Below are positions 7,981-16,168 of a stretch of 27,759 nucleotides of DNA, one piece after another (positions within the stretch are counted from its first letter, which is position 1; each line of letters opens with the position of its first letter). A program made the position numbers and the translations under genes. The stretch covers positions 1 to 27,759 of the forward strand of contig JBHHUS010000026.1 of assembly GCA_046861615.1 (NCBI GenBank), written 5' to 3'. Under the pieces are notes generated by a model. The model worked only from the letters and a program-made list of their open reading frames with translations, did not search any database and was not told the origin of the DNA. This DNA is from CAZNUM01 sp046861615 (GTDB lineage Bacteria; Fidelibacterota; Marinisomatia; Marinisomatales; TCS55).

Positions 7981-9368
7981 TATTGATGAATACTTTCTCC
8001 ATAAGCATCCATTGCTGCCTCCATGACGGCCTCAGACAGGGTCGGATGGGCATGGACGGTCATGGCCAGGTCCTGCCAGGTGGTTTCCAGTGCTTTGGCA
8101 ATGCCCAGTTCAGCAATCATTTCGGTCGCCTCCGCTCCCACAATATGGCACCCCAATAGTTCACCATATTGATTATCAAAAATAATCTTAACAAATCCCG
8201 TAGTATCTCCCGAGGCCATTGCCCGACCATTAGCTCTAAAATTAAAGCGCCCGATTTTTATATCGTAGCCCTGCTCCCGGGCCTGCTGCTCAGTCAACCC
8301 AATGGACCCAATCTGAGGCTGGCAATAGGTGCAGCCGGGAATATTGCTGTAATCGAGAGAATGGGGATTATTTCCGAAGGCATGATCTACCGCTACATGC
8401 CCCTGGGCCGAGGCTACGTGAGCCAGCCAGGGCGGTCCGGTAACATCGCCGATGGCATAGATGTTATTAACCGTGGTTTGACAAAATTCATTGATTTCAA
8501 TCCTACCGTTTTCATATTTTACACCAACTTTCCCCAGGCCCAGATTTTCAACATTTCCGGTCACACCGGTGGCCACCAGAACAACATCTCCCTCCAGTAA
8601 GTCCGCCGACCCATCCTGTTCCGTATGAACTTTTACCTTGGTCTTTAATGAATCAATCTTTTTGACACTGGTATTGGTGTACAGCTTAATTCCGGATTTT
8701 TTAAAACTTTTGGCCACTTCCCGGGACGCATCTTCATCCTCCACCGGTAAAATGCGGGGCAGCATTTCTATGAGATTAATTTCTGAGCCGAATTCATTGT
8801 AAAAATAGGCGAACTCAACTCCAATTGCACCGGCCCCGATGATGATCATCCGTTTTGGAATCGCGTCTAAAACCATGGCGTCTTTGGCTGATAATACTCG
8901 TTTACCGTCCAGCTCGAAACCGGGAAATAGTTTTGGTCGTCCACCGGTGGCAATAATTATTTTTTCAGCCTCGATCAGTGTGGTCATATCTGTCTGAGTA
9001 ATTTCTAATTGATGTTTTGATTTCAGAATACCGCGCCCGGGAATATGAGTAATATTATTCTTTTTCATCAGGAATTCCACCCCTTTTGAAAGGCGTTGCG
9101 CTACGTCCCGGCTGCGTTTGATTGTCCGGGGAAAATCAATTTTATAATCAGGAATTTCAAGGCCGAATTTCCGGCTGTTTTTAACATAGTGCAGAACTTC
9201 AGCATTTTTCAGTAACGCTTTAGTGGGAATACAGCCCCAATTCAGACAGACGCCTCCCAGCCGGTCCTGCTCCACAATTGCAGTTTTCTGTCCCCCTTGA
9301 GCGGCGCGAATCGCCGCTACATACCCACCGGGTCCGCCACCTAATACAATCAGATCATATTTTTTCAT
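7980..9368 (-). CDS. lpd: Dihydrolipoamide dehydrogenase (E3)
   Basis: E3 reoxidises the dihydrolipoyl arm of E2 with FAD and a redox disulfide and reduces NAD+. The 462 residues show the FAD motif GGGPGGYVAA at 10-19, the redox-active pair Cys41 and Cys46 in GGVCLNWGCIPTKA, and the NAD-binding motif IGAGAIGVEFA. The C-terminal catalytic dyad lies in HPTLSEA (His441, Glu446). A GGGAAG ribosome-binding site lies upstream of the ATG (complement of about 9372-9378). It is the first gene of the lpd-lipB-E1-E2-lipA run and starts 55 bases after the folE stop, so it may have its own promoter or be co-transcribed with folE. Assignment is secure. Confidence 0.97.
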   Translation of the reverse strand: MKKYDLIVLGGGPGGYVAAIRAAQGGQKTAIVEQDRLGGVCLNWGCIPTKALLKNAEVLHYVKNSRKFGLEIPDYKIDFPRTIKRSRDVAQRLSKGVEFLMKKNNITHIPGRGILKSKHQLEITQTDMTTLIEAEKIIIATGGRPKLFPGFELDGKRVLSAKDAMVLDAIPKRMIIIGAGAIGVEFAYFYNEFGSEINLIEMLPRILPVEDEDASREVAKSFKKSGIKLYTNTSVKKIDSLKTKVKVHTEQDGSADLLEGDVVLVATGVTGNVENLGLGKVGVKYENGRIEINEFCQTTVNNIYAIGDVTGPPWLAHVASAQGHVAVDHAFGNNPHSLDYSNIPGCTYCQPQIGSIGLTEQQAREQGYDIKIGRFNFRANGRAMASGDTTGFVKIIFDNQYGELLGCHIVGAEATEMIAELGIAKALETTWQDLAMTVHAHPTLSEAVMEAAMDAYGESIHQ

Positions 9369-9423
9369 TAATACTTCCCGCAGTTAATAGAATTATTCAT
9401 CATACCTGTTTTACGCAGAACTA

Positions 9424-9987
9424 TCACTTGCTGATTATACTAAGAAACTCCGAACGTGTTTCAGCTGATTTCCGGAATTGCCCCAACATGGAGCTGGTAG
9501 TGGCAAAACTGTTCTGTTTTTCCACCCCGCGCATCTGCATACAAAGATGACGGCCCTCCATCACGACGGCCACACCCACGGGATTTAAGACTTCCTGCAG
9601 AGTATTGGCAATTTGTTGCGTAAGCCGTTCCTGAACCTGCAAACGGCGGGAAAACATATCAACAATGCGGGGAATCTTAGACAGTCCGATCACTTTTCCA
9701 TTGGGGATATATCCAACGTGGCAACGCCCGAAAAAGGGAATCATATGATGTTCGCACATGCTGAAAAATTCGATATCCCGGACCACCACTACTTCACTGC
9801 AATCTTCCTCAAAAATCGCCTCATTGATTATATCGTCCAGGTTGGCCCGGTATCCCTGAGAAAAGAATTCCCAGGCTTTCCCAACCCGCAGTGGTGTCCG
9901 CTTCAGTCCTTCCCGGTTTGGATCTTCACCAATGCAATTCAACAACTCCCGGGTTAACCCTTCGATTTTTTCACAGATTTCATTCAT
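9424..9987 (-). CDS. folE: GTP cyclohydrolase I
   Basis: FolE converts GTP to 7,8-dihydroneopterin triphosphate, the shared precursor of folate and of queuosine via QueD. The 187-residue product is a normal length for the type IA enzyme. It shows the zinc/catalytic motif MCEHHMIPFFG (Cys78, His80, His81) and the third zinc ligand Cys149 in GRHLCMQMRG, as well as the substrate-pocket segment GLSKIPRIVD. The start codon overlaps the end of the yhhQ-type transporter gene in TAATG. With the queD-like gene two positions upstream, this context favours a role in 7-deazaguanine synthesis in addition to folate. Assignment is secure. Confidence 0.97.
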   Translation of the reverse strand: MNEICEKIEGLTRELLNCIGEDPNREGLKRTPLRVGKAWEFFSQGYRANLDDIINEAIFEEDCSEVVVVRDIEFFSMCEHHMIPFFGRCHVGYIPNGKVIGLSKIPRIVDMFSRRLQVQERLTQQIANTLQEVLNPVGVAVVMEGRHLCMQMRGVEKQNSFATTSSMLGQFRKSAETRSEFLSIISK

Positions 9988-10685
9988 TATAAGGCCTCCT
10001 CTTTAAAAGGATGATATCCCCAACGGGATTCATCCGGATCTTCATGAATCTTTTTTTTCAAAACCCAGACACCCAGATAGAAAAAGGGGGTATCGCTCAG
10101 GGCTACCAGCACTTTGAATAAAAAACCATTTTCCAACAGGGATAAAAACCGACTCCACTCCACTACTCCCGTAACACATAATAACAACAGGACCGTGGAA
10201 GTATCCACAAATTGCGATACAATTGTAGAACCGTTATTTCGCAGCCAGAGGTGTTTTCCTTTAGTAAGCCGCTTCCAGAAATGGAAAATTCGAATATCAA
10301 TAAATTGGGCGGTCAAGTAGGCAATCATTGATGCAAAAATCGCCGGTCCAAACAAGCCAAAGACCTGATGAAATGTCTGGTCATCCACCGGAGACCAGAC
10401 TGTGGCCGGTACGAAGTTGGCCGTCAAGATTACAATCATGGTAAAAATACTCGCAATAAAACCGGAAACAACGACCTGATCAGCTTTCTTTTTCCCATAC
10501 ATTTCTGAAATCAAATCTGTACACAAAAAGGTCACCGGGTAGGGAAGAATCCCCACTGACAATTCGAAGGTGTACCAGCCGAAAGGCGCCCAGGTAAAAA
10601 ACTTCTGAAATATGAGATTAGCGCTCACCAGCGAAGCAATAAAAATGCCGGCCAGCACCAGATAAACCCGGTTTTTAAAGGTCAT
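9987..10685 (-). CDS. yhhQ: Queuosine precursor transporter (YhhQ/COG1738 family)
   Basis: The 232-residue, very hydrophobic protein has about six membrane segments. It carries the family's signature regions YPVTFLCTDLISEMYGKKKA near 48-67 and, near 130-165, TAQFIDIRIFHFWKR followed by LRNNGST and SQFVDTS. YhhQ imports the queuosine precursors preQ0/preQ1 in characterised bacteria. The gene sits between the queD-like gene and folE with TGATG and TAATG overlaps. Salvage and de novo synthesis of the tRNA modification precursor are thus linked in one transcript. Family assignment is strong; the exact substrate (preQ0, preQ1 or queuine) cannot be read from sequence. Confidence 0.93.
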   Translation of the reverse strand: MTFKNRVYLVLAGIFIASLVSANLIFQKFFTWAPFGWYTFELSVGILPYPVTFLCTDLISEMYGKKKADQVVVSGFIASIFTMIVILTANFVPATVWSPVDDQTFHQVFGLFGPAIFASMIAYLTAQFIDIRIFHFWKRLTKGKHLWLRNNGSTIVSQFVDTSTVLLLLCVTGVVEWSRFLSLLENGFLFKVLVALSDTPFFYLGVWVLKKKIHEDPDESRWGYHPFKEEAL

Positions 10686-11101
10686 CAGTCGTCGTCCGGA
10701 CCGTAATAATCCGTGTAGATGGTGGGTGTTTCCTTTAGCCGGATCCGGTGCAATTTTACACCTTCCAGGCGACTGGTTAGTGTTTCCCAGATAAACCGGA
10801 CCATGTTTTCCGAAGACGGTTGCCGGTTTTTAAACCAGGGAATTTCTTTTTCAATCTGGCTGTGGTCCAAGACAGCAATTAAATGTTCCTGAACAACTTC
10901 TTTTAGATGTCCCAGATCTACGATGAAACCGGTGTCCTCATCCACCGGCCCGGTTACGGTGACCTCAAGGATATAATTATGTCCATGGACCTTGGCGTCA
11001 GGACCAAATACAGCCCGGTTTCTCTCCGTTGTCCAATCCTCATGGCCATATTGGTGAGCAGCGGAAAAATAAAAAACCTTGGTTAAACAGGGATTACTCA
11101 T
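10685..11101 (-). CDS. 6-pyruvoyl-tetrahydropterin synthase/QueD family protein with Asp at the catalytic Cys position
   Basis: The 138-residue protein is a COG0720 family member. Its zinc ligands are present: His16 in FSAAH, and His39 and His41 in VHGHNY. The Asp-His pair D79-H80 and the substrate-binding E124 are also present. Canonical QueD and PTPS carry a catalytic Cys before the HGH motif (C-x3-HGH in E. coli QueD). Here the segment is FGPDAKVHGH, so Asp35 occupies that place, and the only Cys in the protein is Cys5. The context of yhhQ and folE strongly suggests 7-deazaguanine biosynthesis from the FolE product. The altered motif leaves the reaction open: it could be QueD, a PTPS-III-like bypass enzyme, or another COG0720 activity. 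The queD symbol is therefore withheld. Confidence 0.9.
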   Translation of the reverse strand: MSNPCLTKVFYFSAAHQYGHEDWTTERNRAVFGPDAKVHGHNYILEVTVTGPVDEDTGFIVDLGHLKEVVQEHLIAVLDHSQIEKEIPWFKNRQPSSENMVRFIWETLTSRLEGVKLHRIRLKETPTIYTDYYGPDDD

Positions 11102-11191
11102 TTATTTGCATCCTACAAATATTATTAAAGACTGAATTTAGGAATTTATCGCTGAAAAGAGGACAGTTTTCATAGCGGTGGTAATCCGGAA

Positions 11192-11836
11192 TCAGCTGAC
11201 AGCGGCGGGACAGAGGTCACTTAAAACACAGTTCTGGCACTGAGGCCGGCGGGCAACACAAATATTACGTCCATGATCGATAATTCTGTGGGTCAGTTTC
11301 ACCCAATGATTGGCTTCAAATATTTCCTGTAATTCAGATTCAATTTTCCTGGGATCTTTACAATTGGTAAATCCCAGCAGGTTCATAATCCTGATCATAT
11401 GCGTATCAATCACCATAACGGGTTGTTGAAAGCACTCGCCTAACACACAATTGGCTGTTTTGCGACCGACCCCGGGCAGTTTCACCAGTTCTCCCAGCGA
11501 TTCAGGGACCTGCCCATGATAGTTTTCCACAATTCTCAGGCTGGCTCCCTGGATACTCCTGGCTTTCTGGTTGTGGTAGCCACAGGAATGAATATCTGTA
11601 GCCAGATCGGAAATCCGGCAGTAGGCAAACGCTTCCGGCGATGGATATTTTTGAAATAATGTTTTAGTCACCTGATTTACTCGTTTATCCGTACATTGAG
11701 CGGAAAGGATTGTGGCGACCAGTAATTCATGGGGAGTCTGGTAATTCAGTGAACATTTCGAGTCAGGATAAGCGGTTTCTAGTCGTCGAACTACCTCCCT
11801 GGCGCGCTGCTTTCTTTCCTTCAGATTTTCGTTCAC
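11192..11836 (-). CDS. nth: Endonuclease III (base-excision DNA glycosylase/AP lyase)
   Basis: Nth removes oxidised pyrimidines from DNA and cleaves the abasic site. The 214-residue product is the usual length. It has the helix-hairpin-helix LPGVGRKTA with catalytic Lys126, catalytic Asp144 in VIDTHMIR, and the C-terminal 4Fe-4S ligands Cys193, Cys200, Cys203 and Cys209 in C-x6-C-x2-C-x5-C spacing. All these residues are offset by a constant 6 from the E. coli enzyme. The start is GTG, overlapping the upstream gene's stop in GTGA (4 bases), which supports this start and translational coupling. Assignment is secure. Confidence 0.97.
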   Translation of the reverse strand: MNENLKERKQRAREVVRRLETAYPDSKCSLNYQTPHELLVATILSAQCTDKRVNQVTKTLFQKYPSPEAFAYCRISDLATDIHSCGYHNQKARSIQGASLRIVENYHGQVPESLGELVKLPGVGRKTANCVLGECFQQPVMVIDTHMIRIMNLLGFTNCKDPRKIESELQEIFEANHWVKLTHRIIDHGRNICVARRPQCQNCVLSDLCPAAVS

Positions 11837-12174
11837 CGGGTTAATTCAAGGATAATATTTTGAATATTCTTCAAAGCCGAGGACTGACTGATGATTACTG
11901 AGCACCCGGCAGCTTTTAATTCGGTCAACCGCTGTTTCCGAATCTGCTTCATGAAACCAAGCGATCGTAATTGTGGTCTGGCGGCTTTCAACGTTGAAAT
12001 AAAATCAGCGTTCCCAAATCCTTTTTCATCGAGATCAATAATTACTACTTCAATCTCCGGTGGCAATTCCCGAATTCGCTCGCAGAAGACAACCTGTTTC
12101 CCGATAGTAGCCAGACGATCTGATAATTGGGTCCCTAACAGGAAATCCTTAACAAATAAAATAACCGCTTCCAT
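11833..12174 (-). CDS. Small CheY-like (degenerate receiver) protein coupled to nth
   Basis: The roughly 113-residue product begins MEAVILFVKDFLLG. It shows a Rossmann-like alternation: beta strand EVVIIDLDEKGF, helix with FISTLKAARP, strand LRSLGFM, then KAAGCSVIISQSSAL. This resembles a CheY-type receiver fold. The Asp in VVIIDLD sits where the phospho-acceptor would be, but the remaining receiver signature (acidic pocket, conserved Lys) is not clear, so it may not be phosphorylated. An upstream in-frame TTG at 12204 is less likely to be the start, because AGGAG at 12180-12184 sits just before a double ATG at 12177 and 12174. It has no output domain. Coupling to nth by a 4-base overlap is the only functional clue. 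Confidence 0.75.
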   Translation of the reverse strand: MEAVILFVKDFLLGTQLSDRLATIGKQVVFCERIRELPPEIEVVIIDLDEKGFGNADFISTLKAARPQLRSLGFMKQIRKQRLTELKAAGCSVIISQSSALKNIQNIILELTR

Positions 12175-12231
12175 CATACTCCTGTTGAACCAAATTCTGC
12201 CCAAAGAGTGAATAAACCTAAAACAAATCTC

Positions 12232-13083
12232 TTAATCACTGATGGTAACCGGTTCCTTCAGGCGATAGTGTTTCCCTTTCAGTTGAATGGTGGCAGCCTG
12301 GTATTGGGGATCATGTTCAAAAAATAAAATCCACTGCTCAGTCGCCATCTTTGGCAATAAACGCCTCTTCTCCCGAACGGTGATCAAAGGCTGGATATCA
12401 TAGGCCATCACCCAGGGTACCGGGATATGAGTAGCCATGGGAAACAGATCGGCACCATAAATAAGAGTTTTCTCCTTCCCCCGTATAAGGGGCAACATCA
12501 TTCCGGTTGTGTGTCCATAGCTGAGTCGTATTTGAATCTCCGGTAAAAAAGCTTTTTTCCCGGTCACCCATTGAATCATTCCATTATCAGCCAGCACGGA
12601 CCAGTCCGCAGTCATAAAACTACCCTGATCCTTTTCACTGGGTGAATTCGCCAACTCCCAGTTTTCTGCTTGAATCCAGTAAGTTGCATGAGGAAATACT
12701 GGTTCCAATTTTCCGTCAACCCACTTAGTATTACCGCCCACATGATCAAAGTGCAAATGAGTACAAATCACATCGGTAATCGCCTCCGTCGAGAAACCAT
12801 ATTTTGCCAAGGATGATTGCAGATTGACTGTCCGGGTGTCAATATTGTATATCTTTTTGAACTTTTCCTGCCACTTATCCCCGTTACCGGTGTCAATAAT
12901 AATTTTTTTACCATGTCCTACCAGCAAAAGCGAACGGGTAACCATTGCAATGCGATTTTTTTCATCAGCGGGAGCTTGCTGATCCCACAATAGTTTCGGA
13001 ATAATGCCAAACATGGCACCGCCGTCAAGCCCAAAATGGCTGGTTTCAATGCTGAATAGTTGGTATGAACCGATTGTTAGCAT
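12232..13083 (-). CDS. MBL-fold metallohydrolase
   Basis: The 283-residue protein is a metallo-beta-lactamase-fold hydrolase of the lactonase/glyoxalase-II-like branch. It carries the dinuclear metal motif THLHFDHVGG (His109, His111, Asp113, His114), a later His in SYGHTTG, the bridging Asp in GADLFP, and a final His in FFEHDP. The N terminus, with GLDGGAMFG and a PK.LW segment, is typical of a common cytosolic subgroup often annotated only by fold. No signal peptide is seen. It is separated by 34 bases from the lipoprotein gene upstream. The substrate is unknown; lactonase-like activity is possible but not shown by sequence. Confidence 0.92.
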   Translation of the reverse strand: MLTIGSYQLFSIETSHFGLDGGAMFGIIPKLLWDQQAPADEKNRIAMVTRSLLLVGHGKKIIIDTGNGDKWQEKFKKIYNIDTRTVNLQSSLAKYGFSTEAITDVICTHLHFDHVGGNTKWVDGKLEPVFPHATYWIQAENWELANSPSEKDQGSFMTADWSVLADNGMIQWVTGKKAFLPEIQIRLSYGHTTGMMLPLIRGKEKTLIYGADLFPMATHIPVPWVMAYDIQPLITVREKRRLLPKMATEQWILFFEHDPQYQAATIQLKGKHYRLKEPVTISD

Positions 13084-13117
13084 TAGCCGGAATCAGAGTA
13101 ATTGGAACAAAATCAAT

Positions 13118-13792
13118 TCAACCCTTTTTCTGACGATCCAGGCGAATAAATATCATTACTGATAAACCGGTGAGACGGGAATATTCCGAGGGCCAGCCGG
13201 AGGCCGGGTCCACATGGGGAGTATCCCCGAAGCGTTTCACGTTCTCAGACGCCAGCGGATCCCAACCTGGATTAAATAATTTAGTAATGGGCATGGAGTT
13301 AAAATCATGGTAGTAGCCCACTTCAAATCCCCATTTGGGATTGCTCTGCAGACCGTACAACAAACCAAGTCTGACGCTGGTACCACCGGTAATTCCCTTG
13401 GGAATATACATTCCCCGGATTCCCCACCAGCGTGTTTTTTGAAAACCCTCTGGATTTCCCCGCGCTTTGAATTTGTAATAGGTGGCATCTAAATTATAAT
13501 TTGGATTCAGTGACCAGGCCAGGTTCAACACATCCCATTTATTTTCCTTCACATATAAAATCCGACTGTAATCCAACCCGGAGCCGTAGATGGGCAACCC
13601 GATCCGGAAGCCGATGTCACTGGCTTCAGTTAATCCCCGGCGCCACCAGAGGTAGGGGAAAAAGTTTTCAGCGGAAATAGTATAGCCCCGGGAAGTTTCC
13701 CCCGGTTTTAATTTCTGGGGACTAATAGTTGGATGAGAAGCACAGCTCCAGATGAGAAGCAGGGAAAAAGTGACAGCAATTAGACGTTGCAT
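13118..13792 (-). CDS. Outer-membrane-type lipoprotein of unknown function
   Basis: The 224-residue protein has a short signal sequence (MQRLIAVTFSLLLIWSC) with a lipobox-like ending and Cys17 as the probable lipidated residue. The Trp at -2 is atypical for a lipobox. The mature part is rich in aromatic and glycine residues with alternating polar/nonpolar strands, for example around TRWWGIRGMYIPKG, VRLGLLYGLQSN and FEVGYYHDFN. This looks like a small beta-barrel or lipocalin-like outer-membrane protein. No family is recognised. Neighbours (CBS protein, MBL hydrolase) give no clear functional clue. Confidence 0.72.
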   Translation of the reverse strand: MQRLIAVTFSLLLIWSCASHPTISPQKLKPGETSRGYTISAENFFPYLWWRRGLTEASDIGFRIGLPIYGSGLDYSRILYVKENKWDVLNLAWSLNPNYNLDATYYKFKARGNPEGFQKTRWWGIRGMYIPKGITGGTSVRLGLLYGLQSNPKWGFEVGYYHDFNSMPITKLFNPGWDPLASENVKRFGDTPHVDPASGWPSEYSRLTGLSVMIFIRLDRQKKG

Positions 13793-13847
13793 AAACAGAA
13801 ATTTAACCTATTTAAAAAGGAATAATTATAATAAATAAATGGTGGAC

Positions 13848-14384
13848 TCAGCCTCCTTCCGGTCGTTTAAAACCTTTTCGCTGGGGTTTGGTCGGAAGGT
13901 TCAGGACTTCATTACTGAAAAAATCTGAAATATGGTGAACAATATCGACCAGGGAAACCAGTCCCACCGGATTTTTATTATCATCTACCAGAGGCACGTG
14001 TCTGAATCCACCCACATACATTTTGTTCAACGCATAAACAATCGGATCCTCCATTTTCAGATATTCCGGATCAGGCGTCATAAAAGTATCGACAATTTCC
14101 TGATCCAAATTCAGACCACGACCGGTAATTTTCTGTAAAATATCCCTTTCTGTCAGGATTCCAATCAATCGCCCCTGATCTTCAATCAATACGCAACCAA
14201 AGGATGTAATCTTTAATTGTTTAACTGCTTTTTTAACTGTCGCACCGGAGGGTAATATTATCGGAGTTTGTAAATTTAATTCCGACAGGGGTTCATTCAA
14301 TGAAACTGCTTCATGGACCCCCGGGGACTCTTCCTGCTCCAGTTCATCCATCCGGGCTATTTCATCATCAAATTGATTGACCAT
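13848..14384 (-). CDS. CBS-domain pair protein
   Basis: The 178-residue protein has an acidic N-terminal leader of about 35 residues followed by two CBS motifs, the nucleotide-sensing module that usually binds AMP, ATP or SAM. The first contains VLIEDQGRLIGILTERDIL and the second HVPLVDDNKNPVGLVSLVD, each with the typical beta-beta-alpha ending. No catalytic domain is attached, so it probably senses adenylate or regulates a partner protein in trans. A GAGG ribosome-binding site lies about 10 bases upstream of the ATG. Two CBS motifs are clear; the partner is unknown. Confidence 0.92.
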   Translation of the reverse strand: MVNQFDDEIARMDELEQEESPGVHEAVSLNEPLSELNLQTPIILPSGATVKKAVKQLKITSFGCVLIEDQGRLIGILTERDILQKITGRGLNLDQEIVDTFMTPDPEYLKMEDPIVYALNKMYVGGFRHVPLVDDNKNPVGLVSLVDIVHHISDFFSNEVLNLPTKPQRKGFKRPEGG

Positions 14385-14472
14385 TTTTTTTAATACCTCA
14401 TTGTATTGAATTTAACCATGGATGTATTTCCAGCAAAAGAAAAGCAATAATCTGATCTGGTGATAGTTACCA

Positions 14473-16104
14473 TCATTTCAAATAGGTAATCTTTTTCATT
14501 TCTGATCTGGAGCCCCAACTGAAACGGATGAAGTAAATCCCGGCGGGCTGGTTGGCGGCATTCCATAAAAACGGATGAATACCGGCTTTCAAGTTACCAT
14601 TGTACAGAGTAGCAATCGGTTGTCCCAGAAGATTATAAATGACCAGGGATGATTCTGTCGAATGTCCAACGTTAACCCTAATCGTGACGGATGAATTGAA
14701 TGGATTGGGATAGGCCTTGGAAATGGTAAATTCGTTGGGGATAAATGGTTCATCATTGACCGCTGTATTGAAAGCATAATAATTAATCGCCCCCCAGAGG
14801 TTAACAACCCCCCAACCATAGGTATTGTCCGGAACCAGCCATTGATTGGCAGTCATCATCAGCGCTTCCCGCACCATCATGGGGGTCCAGTCAGGGTGGG
14901 CACTGAGTAAGACTGCAGCAGCGCCGGCCACCAGGGGTGTGGATAAAGACGTTCCGTTAACATACGCGTAGCCATTTTTCCCTCCGGGGGAGGCGCAGGC
15001 GGTTTGAAACCCCCGGGCACAAACCTCCGGTTTTATCCGACCATCATAAGTAGGGCCACGAGAACTGAAACTTGTAATCTGACCATTTCGATCTACAGCG
15101 CCTACAGCAATCACCGAATCAGCGTCAGCAGGAGCCAGAATATGCCCCCAGTCATTATTATTCTCATTGCCGGCAGCCGTTACGCAGACCATTCCCAACC
15201 CTGCGGCAATGTCCACCGCTTTCGTTGTTACGGCTGTATTCCCGTCCAAATCCTTGAAAGTGTACCAATCCAGATACCCCAGAGAAGTAGATACCACCTC
15301 GGCACCCAGTGATTCGCCCCACTCCAGTCCGGCCACATAATCATCTTCTTCCTGCTGGATTTCTTCATGGACCCGCTCTGTTTTAGCTAGTATGAATTCA
15401 GATTTAAAGGCTGGTCCAATCAATTTCCCGGGGACGTTGGCAGCCATAGCGGATAAGGTAAAGGTTCCGTGATTGTGTTGATCAAGGGAGTCTTTTCCAG
15501 ATTCATTCATTACGACTGAATCCCCGTTAATGAAATCATACTGGGCGATTATGGTCAGGGAATCAAATGCTTCGTGAGGAGTATAAAAGCCCGTATCCAT
15601 GATAAGAACCCGGACTCCCTGACCATAATAACCCGCATTATGGGCCAAGTGAACATTAATTTGTTCAATCTGTTCCTGCGCGTATCCATAATCAAGTTGC
15701 GCAGAGGAGGATCTAGTGGTACGGAAAACAACTTTCTCAGGGATTGGTACCGGTCGTTTCAGATTACGGACCGGTTGGAGCTTTTTCACTATCGGAAGGA
15801 GCGCAATTTGCTTCAACTGTTCAGTAGTGGCCACAATCGAGATTGCATTCAACCATTTACTTTGGTGTCGTAGTTCAGCCCCGGTCTTCAATACCGTTTG
15901 AATATAGGATTCATCTACCGGAATATCGTACCAGGTAGGACTTGTAATACCAATTTTGCCCCGACGGGCTTTCACTTTAGCCGGAAGATTTATGGCCGCT
16001 TGTCTGGCTAAAACCTTAGAGGATGTTCCTTTATCCTGGAAATAAACCCAGGCCCTTTGGCGACTATCATCCTGCCGGTTTTGTACCCATCCATTTAGAC
16101 CCAC
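14473..16104 (-). CDS. Secreted subtilisin-like serine protease with C-terminal Por/T9SS-type sorting domain
   Basis: This S8 peptidase has its catalytic triad at Asp170 (LIMDTG), His212 (HNHGTF) and Ser386 (NGTSLSTP), with Asn313 (AAGNENN) for the oxyanion hole. Residues 1-150 look like an inhibitor-type prodomain. Residues 458-543 form a C-terminal sorting domain (AYPNPFNSSVTIRV, IYNLLGQPIATL, AGIYFIRF), as used for type IX-like secretion in FCB bacteria. The coordinates start at a GTG at 16104, but this gives no signal peptide. The same frame stays open upstream to a TAA at 16185 and encodes a convincing signal peptide with no ATG, GTG or TTG. The true start is therefore probably non-canonical, between 16105 and 16182. 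It directly follows citrate synthase. Confidence 0.93.
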   Translation of the reverse strand: MGLNGWVQNRQDDSRQRAWVYFQDKGTSSKVLARQAAINLPAKVKARRGKIGITSPTWYDIPVDESYIQTVLKTGAELRHQSKWLNAISIVATTEQLKQIALLPIVKKLQPVRNLKRPVPIPEKVVFRTTRSSSAQLDYGYAQEQIEQINVHLAHNAGYYGQGVRVLIMDTGFYTPHEAFDSLTIIAQYDFINGDSVVMNESGKDSLDQHNHGTFTLSAMAANVPGKLIGPAFKSEFILAKTERVHEEIQQEEDDYVAGLEWGESLGAEVVSTSLGYLDWYTFKDLDGNTAVTTKAVDIAAGLGMVCVTAAGNENNNDWGHILAPADADSVIAVGAVDRNGQITSFSSRGPTYDGRIKPEVCARGFQTACASPGGKNGYAYVNGTSLSTPLVAGAAAVLLSAHPDWTPMMVREALMMTANQWLVPDNTYGWGVVNLWGAINYYAFNTAVNDEPFIPNEFTISKAYPNPFNSSVTIRVNVGHSTESSLVIYNLLGQPIATLYNGNLKAGIHPFLWNAANQPAGIYFIRFSWGSRSEMKKITYLK

Positions 16105-16168
16105 TTGCCCCAGTAACAGGAGGGGCAGCCCTGCAAACAGGATTCCGCGAATTAATCTATGGATAAAA

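Noticed and set aside
12175..12204. TTG start adding ten residues to the CheY-like protein
   Set aside because: AGGAG directly before the double ATG, together with the N-terminal strand starting MEAVILF, makes the internal ATG more likely.
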